From the NCBI GenBank assembly GCA_002420115.1, contig DIHK01000018.1:124001-188000 (forward strand): a stretch of DNA of 64,000 nt, in the 5' to 3' direction. This DNA is from Nitrospira sp. UBA5698. GTDB lineage: Bacteria; Nitrospirota; Nitrospiria; Nitrospirales; Nitrospiraceae. A program made the translations under genes and the position numbers. Below the pieces are notes generated by a model that saw nothing but the letters and a program-made list of their open reading frames with translations, was not told the DNA's origin and searched no databases. Every line of letters starts with the position of its first letter. Position 1 is the first letter of the stretch. This document shows, one piece after another, positions 48,202 through 58,132 of the stretch.

Positions 48202-50364
48202 CTAGGCCGCTTGTCTTCCTTGTCTCTCGACATCGGCCCGAGTAAGGCACTGCACAAATTCTTCTGCTGGCATCGGACGCCCGAAGTAATGCCCTTGCGC
48301 TTCATCACATCCCTGTTCACGGAACATCTTCAACTGCTCTTCATGCTCGACCCCTTCCACCAACACCGTCAGGTTCATGCTATGTGCAAGGGAGACAATT
48401 GCACGAGAGATTGAAACATTGGCCGCATTGTGCGGCACATCGCACGCGAATGATTGGTCGATCTTCAGCATATTCAAGGGAAACCGTTGTAAGTGACTCA
48501 AGGATGAATAGCCGGTCCCAAAATCATCGATCGATAGTCGAATACCTATCGCTCGCAATTCCTGCAGCATCTCAATGGACGTTTCGACATGCCGCATGGC
48601 GATCGACTCAGTCAGCTCCAACTCAAGAAATTCCGGACCAAGCTGGGTCTCTTCCAGGGCTCGTGACACGGCGCTCACCAACGAAGCCCCATGGAAGAAA
48701 GAATTGGAGACATTGACCGACATGCGGATAGGCACATAACCGGCATCTTGCCACGCCTTGCCTTGCCGGCATGCCATACCCAATACGGCTTCATCCAGCT
48801 TTCGAATCATCCCTGTCTCATTGGCAACAGGAAGAAACACGGCAGGCATCAGCAAGCCACGCACAGGGTGATGCCATCGCACTAATGCCTCTGCACCTAC
48901 AATTCTCTTGCTTCGGATATCGACTTGCGGCTGGTAATGCACGGTGAGTTCGTGATGCTCCAGCGCCTTCCGCAAATCATTTTCCAACTCAAGTCGCTCC
49001 GCAGCCATTGAGTTCATGGTCGCCGAGTAAAACTGTGCGTTGTTCCGACCTCGCTCTTTTGCCTGATACATTGCGACATCAGAACTCTTCAGCAATTGAT
49101 CGACTGAGTCTCCATCGGTCGGAAAAATCGCAATCCCCACACTGGTGGTGACCGAAATCTCATGGCCATCGATCAAGAATGATCGTGCCAGCGACTCTAG
49201 GATACGCCTGGCAACCATCCCGGCATCCTGAACCTGTCGGATGTTCGTCAACAGAACCGTAAACTCGTCTCCTCCTAAGCGGGCTAATTCATGGGCCTCA
49301 CCCTTCTCGACCGACCGACTGACGGAGTCGCTATGCCTGACTGACTCTGCCAAGCGATCCGCGACCTGCTTCAACAGCAGATCACCGATGTTATGGCCTA
49401 ACGTGTCGTTGATGACCTTGAACCGGTCCAGGTCGAGGAACAAGACCGCAAGCGTTGATCGGTAACGCCGCGCATGGGCGAGCGCTTGCGTGACGCGATC
49501 TTTGAATAACACACGATTCGGTAACCCAGTGAGGCTGTCGTAATAGGCCAACCGATGGATTTCCCGCTCGGAGCGCTTTCGTTCACTGATATCCTTGGCC
49601 GTCCCCACGATCGTCATGATTTTCAGCTGATCATCGAATACCGCCTCGGCTTGCAGATTGACCGTAAACTCGCCTCCGTGCTGAAGCACGATCCGGTGAT
49701 CGATATCACAAGGCTTCCGTTCCGCAAGAATTGATTGTAGCGCTCGATCGACGAGATCGCGATCATCCGCATGCACCATCTCGAGAAATGCTTCTTTCGT
49801 TTCTCGAAAATCTTGCGACCGGATTCCCATCAACCGACAGAGCTCCGGGGATGCCAAAAACCGCCCCGTGGCAGGGTGCCATTCCCAATTGCCGATCTTA
49901 GCAATCCGCTGTGCCAAACCCAACCGCGCCTCGCTTCGGAGAAGCGCATTGAGTGTGAGACTCCCGCGCAGCATGTACCGGACTCGATGACCTAGAATCG
50001 TCGCATTCGTCGGTTTGGCAATGAAATCCGTGGCGCCGTACGCATAAGCACGACCAATCGAGTCCTCATCATCCAGCGCCGTCATCACCAGAATCGGCAC
50101 ACGCTTCCCTTCCACCGACTCACGCAACTTCATACAGGCGGCAAATCCATCCATCACAGGCATCACTACGTCCATGATGATCAGGTCGGGACGCCGCACC
50201 GCAAACTGCTCGAGGGCATGCGCGCCATTGGATGCCTCACACACCTCAAACCCAGCCTGTTCCAAGGCCTCGCGCACGAATAGTCTGATCATCGCCTCAT
50301 CATCAACCACGAGGACGACGGCCGCCCTTGTTTCATCTACCCCTGACATCTCACCCTCGCTCAT
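48202..50364 (-). CDS. Response regulator with PAS, GGDEF and EAL domains
   Basis: A 720-residue c-di-GMP enzyme. Receiver domain (about 15-130) with phospho-acceptor D in LIIMDVVMPVMDG and ALDDEDS; PAS domain about 150-275; GGDEF domain with intact ARLGGDEFTVLL (about 361); EAL domain with GAEALVRWHHP (about 490), ELTES, DDFGTGYSSL and VEGVEHEEQ, all residues needed for phosphodiesterase activity. There is no RxxD inhibitory site before GGDEF; a roughly 12-residue insert (SRSVEKGEAHE) sits there instead. Either activity may dominate. A PilZ gene follows. Confidence 0.9.
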   Translation of the reverse strand: MSEGEMSGVDETRAAVVLVVDDEAMIRLFVREALEQAGFEVCEASNGAHALEQFAVRRPDLIIMDVVMPVMDGFAACMKLRESVEGKRVPILVMTALDDEDSIGRAYAYGATDFIAKPTNATILGHRVRYMLRGSLTLNALLRSEARLGLAQRIAKIGNWEWHPATGRFLASPELCRLMGIRSQDFRETKEAFLEMVHADDRDLVDRALQSILAERKPCDIDHRIVLQHGGEFTVNLQAEAVFDDQLKIMTIVGTAKDISERKRSEREIHRLAYYDSLTGLPNRVLFKDRVTQALAHARRYRSTLAVLFLDLDRFKVINDTLGHNIGDLLLKQVADRLAESVRHSDSVSRSVEKGEAHELARLGGDEFTVLLTNIRQVQDAGMVARRILESLARSFLIDGHEISVTTSVGIAIFPTDGDSVDQLLKSSDVAMYQAKERGRNNAQFYSATMNSMAAERLELENDLRKALEHHELTVHYQPQVDIRSKRIVGAEALVRWHHPVRGLLMPAVFLPVANETGMIRKLDEAVLGMACRQGKAWQDAGYVPIRMSVNVSNSFFHGASLVSAVSRALEETQLGPEFLELELTESIAMRHVETSIEMLQELRAIGIRLSIDDFGTGYSSLSHLQRFPLNMLKIDQSFACDVPHNAANVSISRAIVSLAHSMNLTVLVEGVEHEEQLKMFREQGCDEAQGHYFGRPMPAEEFVQCLTRADVERQGRQAA

Positions 50365-51058
50365 GCCCTCTGGACTTCATGCGGGTCATCCCTCCTGACA
50401 ACTCATGCCGCAGGCTCCTTCAATAGTCCCTCCATCCCTCGGCTGACGAACTGCTGTGCGGCATCAACCCAAGCCGTCGAATCGACACACGACGCGGTGG
50501 AGAGCACACGAGACGACCGTGCATCTCATGTACGCTATGCCAAACAAGCGTGCTGCACCAATCCGGCCGTTCGACCCTTTGCCCTGACACCTGACGATAC
50601 CAGCAATTTTTGACGCGTAAAGAATTTGGAGAAAATTCGCTTCGCAGTGCTGCGCACGTGACTCAGGACATTCTCTTAGCCTAACGGGCTGTTGACAAAA
50701 GCTGCCAGCAGCGTACTCACGTGGCTGAGAGGCTCAACGTACAGGCCGGAGTACGATTCGCCTCTTCGCTCGCTGCGGCCTTGCTGGACAGCCTTTCTGA
50801 ACAGCCTGCGGAGCATATAGATTCGGTCACTAACTGTGAGGATCGACCTGCTTAAGGATGGGCGTAGGGTTTACCAACACACTTGTAGGAAGGGAGCTGA
50901 CTCTTATGCGACAGGATATCCACACAACACGTTCCAAAACATTGACGGCTTCACGCGCAGAATACCGCTTCGATTCGCTATAAAACACGGAGGCTGGCTC
51001 GAAACACTGTTCAGCATACAGACACTCACCGTCTGCCTCTTTCCACGCGACACAAGGA
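50365..51058. other. 694-base gap between the GGDEF-EAL and rtcB genes
   Basis: Holds the interspersed repeat copy B (50683-50810). On the minus strand a frame continues past the rtcB stop in another phase from about 51060 to 50830, with codons that look protein-like (WKEADGECLYAEQCFEPA), but without a ribosome site or ATG; it is left unannotated. I see no other gene. Confidence 0.5.
50683..50810 (+). repeat. Interspersed repeat, full copy B with imperfect terminal inverted repeats
   Basis: About 128 bases. The ends GGCTGTTGACAAAAGC (50687-50702) and, inverted, GGCTGTTCAGAAAGGC (50806-50791) match in 12-13 of 16 positions. The middle contains GAGGCTCAACGTAC and CTCGCTGCGGCCTTGCT, shared with copies A (20801) and C (54331). 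No coding potential. It resembles a miniature inverted-repeat element. Confidence 0.7.
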
Positions 51059-52510
51059 TTACCCTTTGATGTTCCCGATTGGACGTAGTTCCGCCACTTT
51101 TTTGGTAATGCCTGCACGGTCGACTGTCTCAACGACGTCAGAAATATTCTTATAGGCGACCCCTGCCTCTTCCGCCAGGCCTGACATTGATACGGCTTTC
51201 ACAAGAATTCCGCGCCGGCTCATCTCCTGCTGAAGCTGTTCGCCACGAATCGATTTCTTGGCCTGCGCCCGTGACATCGTCCGTCCAGACCCATGCATCG
51301 TCGACCCAAATGTCTCAGAGACAGCCCGGTCGGTGCCGACCAAAAGATAGGAACCGGTCTCCATTGACCCTCCACAGATGACCGGCTGGCCTGTCTTCTG
51401 AAAATCCCACGGTAAGTCCGGACTCCCTGGGCCGAACGCCCTGGTTGATCCCTTGCGGTGGACCAACAGATCTCCTTCTGAATAGCGCTCGACTTTGGCG
51501 ATATTGTGGGCGACATCATAGACCAACTCCATGCCCAGCTCTTCAGCCGACCGCCCGAACACGGTCGCGAAGGCTTCGCGAATCTGATGGGTGATGACCT
51601 GCCGGTTGGCGAAGGCCGTGTTGGCGGCGCAGTTCATGGCTGAGAAATAGTCCTGTCCTTCCGGCGAACGGAACGGCGCGCACGCGAGTTGCGGATCCTT
51701 CACAGAGATCCCATACCGCCGCATCGCCTTCTCAAATATTTTGAGATAGTCGCTGGCAACCTGATGGCCAAATCCACGGGACCCGCAGTGGACCATCACC
51801 ACAATCTGATCTTGGCCGGTAATACCGAACGCCGTAGCCGTCTCAGAATCGAATACCCGATTGCTGGAGACAACCTGCACTTCCAAGTAATGATTCCCGG
51901 ATCCCAGTGTCCCCAGCTGATTGATCCCCCGCCCCACCGCATGATCGCTGACGTTGGACGGATCAGCACCTACGATACAACCGCCTTCTTCAATGTGTGC
52001 AAGATCCCGATGCCAGCCATAGCCTTCTTCAATGCACCACCGAGCACCTCGTGTCATGACCCCTTCGAACGAACCTCGATTCAGTCGGATGAAGCCTGCT
52101 GCCCCGACGCCCGCCGGTACACGCCGGAATAATTCGGTCATGAGACGATCCAGTTTCGGTTGCACATCTTCCAGAGTCAAATCCGTGCGGATCAGACGCA
52201 TCCCACAATTGACGTCATACCCGACACCTCCGGGAGAAATAATTCCCGACCTGGTATCAAATGCGGCAACGCCCCCAATGGGAAACCCATAGCCCCAATG
52301 CCCGTCCGGCATGCAGAGCGCATAACGCGCAATACCAGGGAGACAAGCCACATTGGTGACTTGATCGAAAACACCGCGGTCCATCGTCTGTAAAATACCC
52401 GGCGTGGCATAGATCCGCGCCGGCACCAACATCCCGGCTTTCTCAGTGACGGGGATCTCCCACACCTCATCGGTCACCCGATTGACCCTCATATCAGTAT
52501 TCAATTTCAT
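51059..52510 (-). CDS. rtcB: RNA-splicing ligase RtcB
   Basis: A 483-residue GTP-dependent 3'-5' RNA ligase that seals 2',3'-cyclic phosphate ends. Mn-binding and active-site motifs: GGVGYDVNCGMRLIRT, LGTLGSGNHYLEVQVV, MVHCGSRGFGHQVASDY and the guanylated histidine in STMHGSGRTMSRAQAKK. Start overlaps the archease stop (ATGA). The set RtcB plus archease is a repair unit in bacteria, usually not coupled with RtcA or RtcR here. Confidence 0.94.
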   Translation of the reverse strand: MKLNTDMRVNRVTDEVWEIPVTEKAGMLVPARIYATPGILQTMDRGVFDQVTNVACLPGIARYALCMPDGHWGYGFPIGGVAAFDTRSGIISPGGVGYDVNCGMRLIRTDLTLEDVQPKLDRLMTELFRRVPAGVGAAGFIRLNRGSFEGVMTRGARWCIEEGYGWHRDLAHIEEGGCIVGADPSNVSDHAVGRGINQLGTLGSGNHYLEVQVVSSNRVFDSETATAFGITGQDQIVVMVHCGSRGFGHQVASDYLKIFEKAMRRYGISVKDPQLACAPFRSPEGQDYFSAMNCAANTAFANRQVITHQIREAFATVFGRSAEELGMELVYDVAHNIAKVERYSEGDLLVHRKGSTRAFGPGSPDLPWDFQKTGQPVICGGSMETGSYLLVGTDRAVSETFGSTMHGSGRTMSRAQAKKSIRGEQLQQEMSRRGILVKAVSMSGLAEEAGVAYKNISDVVETVDRAGITKKVAELRPIGNIKG

Positions 52511-52938
52511 ACGTCGACCACCACCTGAGCATACCAGCGCATTCCCTGCTGTTTCACTTCATACAGATGCTTCGTCACCCCCTTCACATCATTGTGGAGT
52601 ATCTGAGTTGTCCGATCCACGGGAGCGCCTCGCAGTACAGCAGCAAGCGTCCATGTGGTGTCTTTCTGAACCACGGAAAGGTCTGCTTCGTGAAACACCA
52701 CCCCCGCTGCATCTTTCCAATACACCAGATCCGACAGCCATTCAAAGAGCAGCTCGTCAAGAGCTCCACATACGTGTTCAATCCTACGCTCCCAAGTCAC
52801 TGCCACCGTTGAAGGATCGGCCAATGTTTCCAGTAGCGCTTCCGTCGCTGCGTGAAACAACTCCTCCACAGAATCGCCTTCCGCCCTGAAGGCCAGGTCC
52901 GCTATCGCAATATCGTCAAGAAATTGATACGAGTGCAT
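52507..52938 (-). CDS. Archease, RtcB cofactor
   Basis: A 143-residue archease that speeds the guanylation and multiple turnover of RtcB. Family features: FLDDIAIADLAFRAEGDSVEELFHAATEALL, the D/E metal site near the start, LFEWLSDLVYWKDAAGVVF and the C-terminal VTKHLYEVKQQGMRWYAQVVVDV. First gene of the rtcB operon. Confidence 0.9.
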   Translation of the reverse strand: MHSYQFLDDIAIADLAFRAEGDSVEELFHAATEALLETLADPSTVAVTWERRIEHVCGALDELLFEWLSDLVYWKDAAGVVFHEADLSVVQKDTTWTLAAVLRGAPVDRTTQILHNDVKGVTKHLYEVKQQGMRWYAQVVVDV

Positions 52939-53129
52939 TCTGTTCCCGTGAGCCCACTGACAGTATGACGCAACCGGGTTGGCTATTCAAAATGGCCGCT
53001 CAGGTTACCATCCTGCCATTGGTGCGTAGTTCGACCGAACTCGCGAAACTCAAAGAATCATCCGAACCTGGATACGTGGAGTGTGTGAGCGAGGCAGGAA
53101 TACCGCTGAAAACGTTTTCCGACAGCAGG

Positions 53130-54278
53130 CTAGTCAAGCACGAACTGCTTGGGAAAGTTCGTCAGATTCCGGCAGCCGTCTTTGGTCACCAGCACCATGT
53201 CTTCGATACGAACAGCGCCCAATCCCGGGTAGTAGAGTCCTGGTTCGACCGTGACCACATGCCCTTCTTGGAGGAGCGAACCCGTTCGGCTGATGCGAGG
53301 TGCTTCGTGAATATCCAGTCCCACTCCGTGTCCGGTCCCGTGAAAATACCCCTGCATGCGCCCGTTCACAAGACCCGTTTGGTAACCGGCCTTTTCAAAC
53401 CGGGTACAGATACCTTGATGGATCTTCATCCCGTCAGCGCCATCCTTGATTTTCGTGATGGCTTCTTCCTGCGCGTCTTTCACCGTGCTATACAGCCGCT
53501 TGAGCTCAGGACTCGTCGTCCCTCGGATCACCGTGCGAGACATGTCGGCAAAATAGCGACTCGTGGCAGAGCGAGGAAACACATCAAAAATAATACTGCG
53601 ATGCGCGGGTAACGGTCCGCTCCCTTCATTATGAGGGTCACACGCCTGCTCCCCACCGGCCACGATCGTATGCTGGGCGATACAGTCTCGTTCCATCAGC
53701 TTCACATTAATGAACTTCTTGATCCGCTCAGAGGTCATCGGCTGATCATCCAGCCACAGTTGTGCTCCCTTGACCTCAGCTTTCCGTAACATCGCATGAG
53801 CAGCGGTGACAGCTTCCTCCGTAGCCCGCTGAGCCTCCTCAATATGACGTACCTCTTCCGGCGTCTTCACGACACGTTGCTCATAGAACGGATCCGATTT
53901 TGGCTTGAGGCTGTAGCCCCGCTCCTGCAAACGAGCAGCATGGATGACCGGAAAACTCGCCGGCACCGACAGGCGCCGGATCTTCGACTCCTTCAAGACA
54001 ACATGAACGATATCGACGGCTGTCGGGGCTTTGATGCCCTGTCTCTTGGCCTTCTGCTCGACTTCAGAATACGACAACACTCGATCCACTGAGGCCTCGG
54101 ACCGGGCGCGATCCATTTCGAGATCACTCATCACCATCACCCGTTCGCCTCTGATTTCAAGATAGATGAACGGGTCGGGAGCCATGAATCGCGTGGCGTA
54201 ATAGAGATTTGAATCCTGCTCACTCGCAGCAATGAACAGCGTAGCAACGTCTGGTTGGGACACGGTACTGCGTTTCAT
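53130..54278 (-). CDS. M24 family peptidase, Xaa-Pro aminopeptidase-like
   Basis: A 382-residue metallopeptidase: an N-terminal creatinase-type domain (about 1-150) and the pita-bread M24 domain with metal ligands in IIFDVFPRSATSRYFADMSR (D...D), the signature HGTGHGVGLDIHE and VVTVEPGLYYPGLGAVRIEDM. It cleaves the N-terminal residue before proline. Cytoplasmic, no signal peptide. Monocistronic; a repeat element (copy C) lies upstream. Confidence 0.87.
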   Translation of the reverse strand: MKRSTVSQPDVATLFIAASEQDSNLYYATRFMAPDPFIYLEIRGERVMVMSDLEMDRARSEASVDRVLSYSEVEQKAKRQGIKAPTAVDIVHVVLKESKIRRLSVPASFPVIHAARLQERGYSLKPKSDPFYEQRVVKTPEEVRHIEEAQRATEEAVTAAHAMLRKAEVKGAQLWLDDQPMTSERIKKFINVKLMERDCIAQHTIVAGGEQACDPHNEGSGPLPAHRSIIFDVFPRSATSRYFADMSRTVIRGTTSPELKRLYSTVKDAQEEAITKIKDGADGMKIHQGICTRFEKAGYQTGLVNGRMQGYFHGTGHGVGLDIHEAPRISRTGSLLQEGHVVTVEPGLYYPGLGAVRIEDMVLVTKDGCRNLTNFPKQFVLD

Positions 54279-54330
54279 GGATCAACTACCTAAAAGTGGA
54301 CCCCAGCTAGGTGGGAGGAATGCGCTCAAG

Positions 54331-54450
54331 AGGCTCAACATGGTTGCTCGTCGAGGCCGCAGCAAGTGAGGGACCGAGGCATACCATCTGAGGTACGTTG
54401 AGGGACTAAACGACACGAGAACGAAGCCGACAAGCATTTTCAGCATCTTG
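54331..54450 (-). repeat. Interspersed repeat, copy C in reverse orientation
   Basis: Read on the minus strand, it contains CTCAACGTACCTCAGATGG and CACTTGCTGCGGCCTC and GAGCCTCTTGAG, matching copy B in order. The end CAAGATGCTGAAAATGC is longer than B on this side. It fills most of the 236-base gap between the AsmA and peptidase genes. Confidence 0.6.
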
Positions 54451-54514
54451 AGTCGGATGCTAGCATGGGGGCGTGAGTCGGTCAAGAATTCGGTCGGACG
54501 AAAGTTACGGCCAG

Positions 54515-57500
54515 TTATGGCCGAGCAGGAACCGATGAAGGCGTCGGTTCTTTCGACCGCACACCGGATTCTTCATCCGGCGTCACCAAATCCATCGGCA
54601 ACGTCAAGGTATTCGTGAGTACATCAACCGCAAGCTGCGCCAATCCTGAGAGACCGGAGGCAAACGACTTCACCGGCAGATAGGTGACCTCCGGATCTTC
54701 CAGCCCTCCCTTCACAGTAAACATGGCCGTGGCTAATCCTTTCCGATCTCCTGCGATGATTCGTCCGAAGAGTGGAATCGTCTTGAGAAATTGCGAATAG
54801 GATCCAAACGGGCTCACCGCCACTGCAAGATCCAGCTGATCTGTGGGTAAATCATAATTCCCCGCTGCGGTGATCTTGAGGATTGGGCTGTCAATGATTA
54901 AATTTTCCGTCTGAAACAGACCGTTTTGGATGGCAATCGTTGAGGAAATTCGGTTGTAGGGGAGCCCTTCTTTTTCCAACTCGACCTTTCCTTGCAAGAC
55001 GGCAGGAAGATTCAGCAGGCTGATGATTTTCCAGACGGTGCGCTCATTTGTTTTCAGGATTCGTCCGTTTTCCAACAAGACGTCAACCTTGCCATTGAGC
55101 GAGGGGTAGATCCCATGGGGATTTCGTCCATGGCCACGAATGGCGCCGCTGATTCGAAGCTCTCCCGACACCCCATGCCCTTGTGCCTTGGCCAGCTGCA
55201 AGACATCATCGAATTCCACCCCCGTGGCCCGAAACGAAAGATCGAGATCGGCCGGCGCGTTTGGTGGAAGCTGCACAACCAACCGGCCCGCCACATGCCC
55301 GTGACTGGATTCCCCGGACAAACGATCCACATCAAGCACCCCATCCTGAATGGTGAGGCGTGCAGACAGCGCGCTGAGCTTCAGATGCTGGTAATACCCA
55401 CGTGCCACAGTCGCGGTCATCGTCACATGACTCGTTGCCGCCAGCGTCTCCAGGAACTCCCGGATAGGCGAGCGCCCACCCTTGGGAATCAGCAGACTCA
55501 GGTCCAGCTGATTCGACTCAATCTTGCCGATGATGGATGGCTTCGCCAGCCAATTGCGAACCGTGGCTTCCATAGCGATATCGCTACCCTGGACTCTGAA
55601 CGAGAGTCGTTTAAGCTCAGCCTCGTTGCGGAGAAATCTGACACGGGCATAGAGATCCTGAATGTGCCCATCAACTCCCTTGGCCTGCAGCACTCCATTC
55701 GTCAGCCCCATCCATCCGGTTATTCGCCACGCTTGCCAGTCGGGCTCCCGGCCTTTGACCTCCAACGAGAGCTCAAGGTTCCCCGCTTCAAGTCCGCTCT
55801 TGGAGATCCATCTCGGGAGACTGGCAACCGGGATGGTTCCGGTCGCGACCGCCATGTCAACCAAGAAACCATTCCCAAACTGCATCGTGCCCTTGGCGGG
55901 AATCGTCAAGGACGGGAGAACCAGTGCGACTCGATCCAGCTTGATACTCGCAGTCTGCGGCAGCACCCCCTCAAACTCGACTGTCGCGCGCGACCCAATA
56001 GGTTTATCGATCCCCCCAAGCACGACTTTCGCCTCATCCAGCACGATGGATCCTCGGACATGAGGTCTCGTCGTCACGCCCGAGAGCGTCGCCGTGGAGC
56101 TCAGAGTCCCCTCCAGCAGACTCCGATCGATCGCCGAGGGTCTGAAGAGCCGAACCATCTGAGCCGCATCGCCACGTATACGAATGAATACGTCTTGGAA
56201 CTGACTGGTCGTTCCACCGGTAATGGTCCCTTGGACCTGTACGGCTGTCCCTCCAAGGTTCCCTGCTACCTGATCCAATTGAGTCGCGCCATCAGCCAAC
56301 ACAAACCGCCCTTGCACCCCTGTCATCCGCTCCGGCAATGCCGGATGATTGAGGCTGATGTGGCGAGCCGTAATCTCTCCACCGGCAAATGTGATTCCGC
56401 CTGGTTGATTCAAGGGACCAAGAAGGCGAAAGGTTGCAACCGCCGTTCCCTCTGCATCCCGAACACCTGCAAATACCTGTGCCATCCGCTCCGCTTTGAC
56501 CGTTTTCGAAAGAAACTCCATCAAAGACGCGGCCCCCATCTCACTCGTCATCTCCAGGTCCAACCACGGGCCTGCATCAAGAAACGACACCTCCGCTTTC
56601 CCATCGGTCAGCTGCATCGTCCCATAGTTCCCCGCAATCTTGGAGATACGTACCCGCCCGGTTTCGACCAGGATCACCGCCGCCAAGTCTGTTGCGGCGA
56701 CATGATCACGACCGATGAGCGCATGACCTTCTTGCACATGAAATTCCCCGGTCGCCGACAACTGCGGACCCGTCGCGGTCGAGCCGGTCAGGGTGGCCTT
56801 CACAACCTGTACCTTGCCGTCGATCCGACGTTCTGCCAGCACGGCCGGTAACTGTGGATGGACCCACTCCGGGGAAATGGTTTTCAACAATTGTGGCAGC
56901 GTCACAAGAGAACTGGCGAATGTCACTGAAAAAGTAGGTTGCGGCGTCAGAACACCGGCAAGACTACCATTGCCCGTCAGGGTGATCTCGTTCAAGTGTG
57001 CGCTCATATCCGATAACACCATGTCATAGCCGGTCACACCCGGTATGACACGCACGGCACTGCGTAGATTCAACGCACCTTGGAGATGATCGGACACCGG
57101 CCTCGGGCCGAGAAAATCGGCTGCGTCGCGCACTTTGATATCAGCGGCATCAATATGACCGTCGAACTGCAACCCGGGAATCGGTTCCCCCACGTCGTCA
57201 CTCGACAACGCGATGGGGTGTTCCGCCTGCTTGATCCCCCCATCCAAGGACACCCTCGAGACTCCATCCGTACCCTGATGGGACATCGCCACATGCACAT
57301 CGGCAACACCCTGCTCAGGACGAATAGTGATGTCAAACTCAACATGTTCCAGGGTAATGGACCGAACGCCATCCGGTCTGGCCGCATCCATCACCGTGAT
57401 CGTGCCATTGACGAGCTTCGCCTGCCTGACCATGAATGTCCGTGCCATCAATGCCATGGTTTTCTGGTCGGTATCTGCTTGCCCATTCACCCCATCCAGG

Positions 57501-57913
57501 ATGTTCCACCGACCCCGTTCATTGCGCCGAAGGGTCAGTCTGGGCTCCTCAATCAAGAGTCGTTTTCCGATAATTTGCTTTTTCAGAAGGGGCAAGAGTC
57601 GAAGGACCAGATCGACGCGCTTCGCGGTGAGCACCACTTGCGCCGATTGCGGGTCATGAATGACAACTTCTGAAAGTTCCACACGAATGCGAGGAAACAC
57701 CACAAACTTGACCCGGTGGACATCGATTTTCCGACCAAGACTCTCTTCCAATTGTTCCAGGACAAAGTCCTTGAGATAGTCTTGACCGGTCAGCTCTCGC
57801 GAAAATGCGAGGAAGGCTCCGGCGAGAACGACGAACACGAGTATGCTCAGGAAGGCAAGCCGAAAACGGGACACACCACCCCCTTCGGACACCGGACAGG
57901 ATTTCGGCGGCAT
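54515..57913 (-). CDS. Large AsmA-family membrane protein (DUF3971/TamB-like)
   Basis: A 1132-residue protein with a single N-terminal membrane helix (AFLSILVFVVLAGAFLAFSR), a beta-sheet N-terminal AsmA-type domain (LGRKIDVHRVKFVVFPRIRVELSEVVI, IEEPRLTLRRNERGRWNI) and long repeated beta-groove segments, closing with GNYDLPTDQLDLAVAVSPFG and LFGRIIAGDRKGLATAMFTVKG, the AsmA C-terminal pattern. These proteins span the periplasm and are thought to carry phospholipids to the outer membrane. A 36-residue polar end follows. Monocistronic, divergent from pgm. Confidence 0.85.
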   Translation of the reverse strand: MPPKSCPVSEGGGVSRFRLAFLSILVFVVLAGAFLAFSRELTGQDYLKDFVLEQLEESLGRKIDVHRVKFVVFPRIRVELSEVVIHDPQSAQVVLTAKRVDLVLRLLPLLKKQIIGKRLLIEEPRLTLRRNERGRWNILDGVNGQADTDQKTMALMARTFMVRQAKLVNGTITVMDAARPDGVRSITLEHVEFDITIRPEQGVADVHVAMSHQGTDGVSRVSLDGGIKQAEHPIALSSDDVGEPIPGLQFDGHIDAADIKVRDAADFLGPRPVSDHLQGALNLRSAVRVIPGVTGYDMVLSDMSAHLNEITLTGNGSLAGVLTPQPTFSVTFASSLVTLPQLLKTISPEWVHPQLPAVLAERRIDGKVQVVKATLTGSTATGPQLSATGEFHVQEGHALIGRDHVAATDLAAVILVETGRVRISKIAGNYGTMQLTDGKAEVSFLDAGPWLDLEMTSEMGAASLMEFLSKTVKAERMAQVFAGVRDAEGTAVATFRLLGPLNQPGGITFAGGEITARHISLNHPALPERMTGVQGRFVLADGATQLDQVAGNLGGTAVQVQGTITGGTTSQFQDVFIRIRGDAAQMVRLFRPSAIDRSLLEGTLSSTATLSGVTTRPHVRGSIVLDEAKVVLGGIDKPIGSRATVEFEGVLPQTASIKLDRVALVLPSLTIPAKGTMQFGNGFLVDMAVATGTIPVASLPRWISKSGLEAGNLELSLEVKGREPDWQAWRITGWMGLTNGVLQAKGVDGHIQDLYARVRFLRNEAELKRLSFRVQGSDIAMEATVRNWLAKPSIIGKIESNQLDLSLLIPKGGRSPIREFLETLAATSHVTMTATVARGYYQHLKLSALSARLTIQDGVLDVDRLSGESSHGHVAGRLVVQLPPNAPADLDLSFRATGVEFDDVLQLAKAQGHGVSGELRISGAIRGHGRNPHGIYPSLNGKVDVLLENGRILKTNERTVWKIISLLNLPAVLQGKVELEKEGLPYNRISSTIAIQNGLFQTENLIIDSPILKITAAGNYDLPTDQLDLAVAVSPFGSYSQFLKTIPLFGRIIAGDRKGLATAMFTVKGGLEDPEVTYLPVKSFASGLSGLAQLAVDVLTNTLTLPMDLVTPDEESGVRSKEPTPSSVPARP

Positions 57914-58132
57914 CTTACCGAATCACCTATATGAAATCTATCAACACAGCAGTTCACACGGAGATTCCTCACGAGCAGAATCGTGGTGAAACTCAGTCCC
58001 TCCAACTCCAGCCGTACCCCATGCATTACGTACAGGACTTGGCTGCATCAGCTGACGAGCCCACTACTCATCACTTCTCTATCGAATCTTAAGAGTTGAC
58101 AGCCACCTGGCATTGGAACTACATCTCTACCT

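Noticed and set aside
50830..51132. A 100-codon minus-strand frame across the end of rtcB
   Set aside because: Begins inside rtcB in another phase, lacks a start with ribosome site after the rtcB stop; mentioned in the gap entry only.
52965..53612. A 215-codon plus-strand frame
   Set aside because: Mostly antisense to the Xaa-Pro peptidase gene, which has full catalytic motifs.
54992..56851. A 619-codon open frame on the plus strand
   Set aside because: It lies wholly inside the AsmA-family gene on the opposite strand; its product is Arg/His/Pro-rich low-complexity sequence with no motif, as expected from an antisense shadow in GC-rich DNA.
58096..58124. TTGACA before pgm as a promoter
   Set aside because: The matching -10 (TACATC) would lie under ten bases from the start codon, leaving almost no leader.
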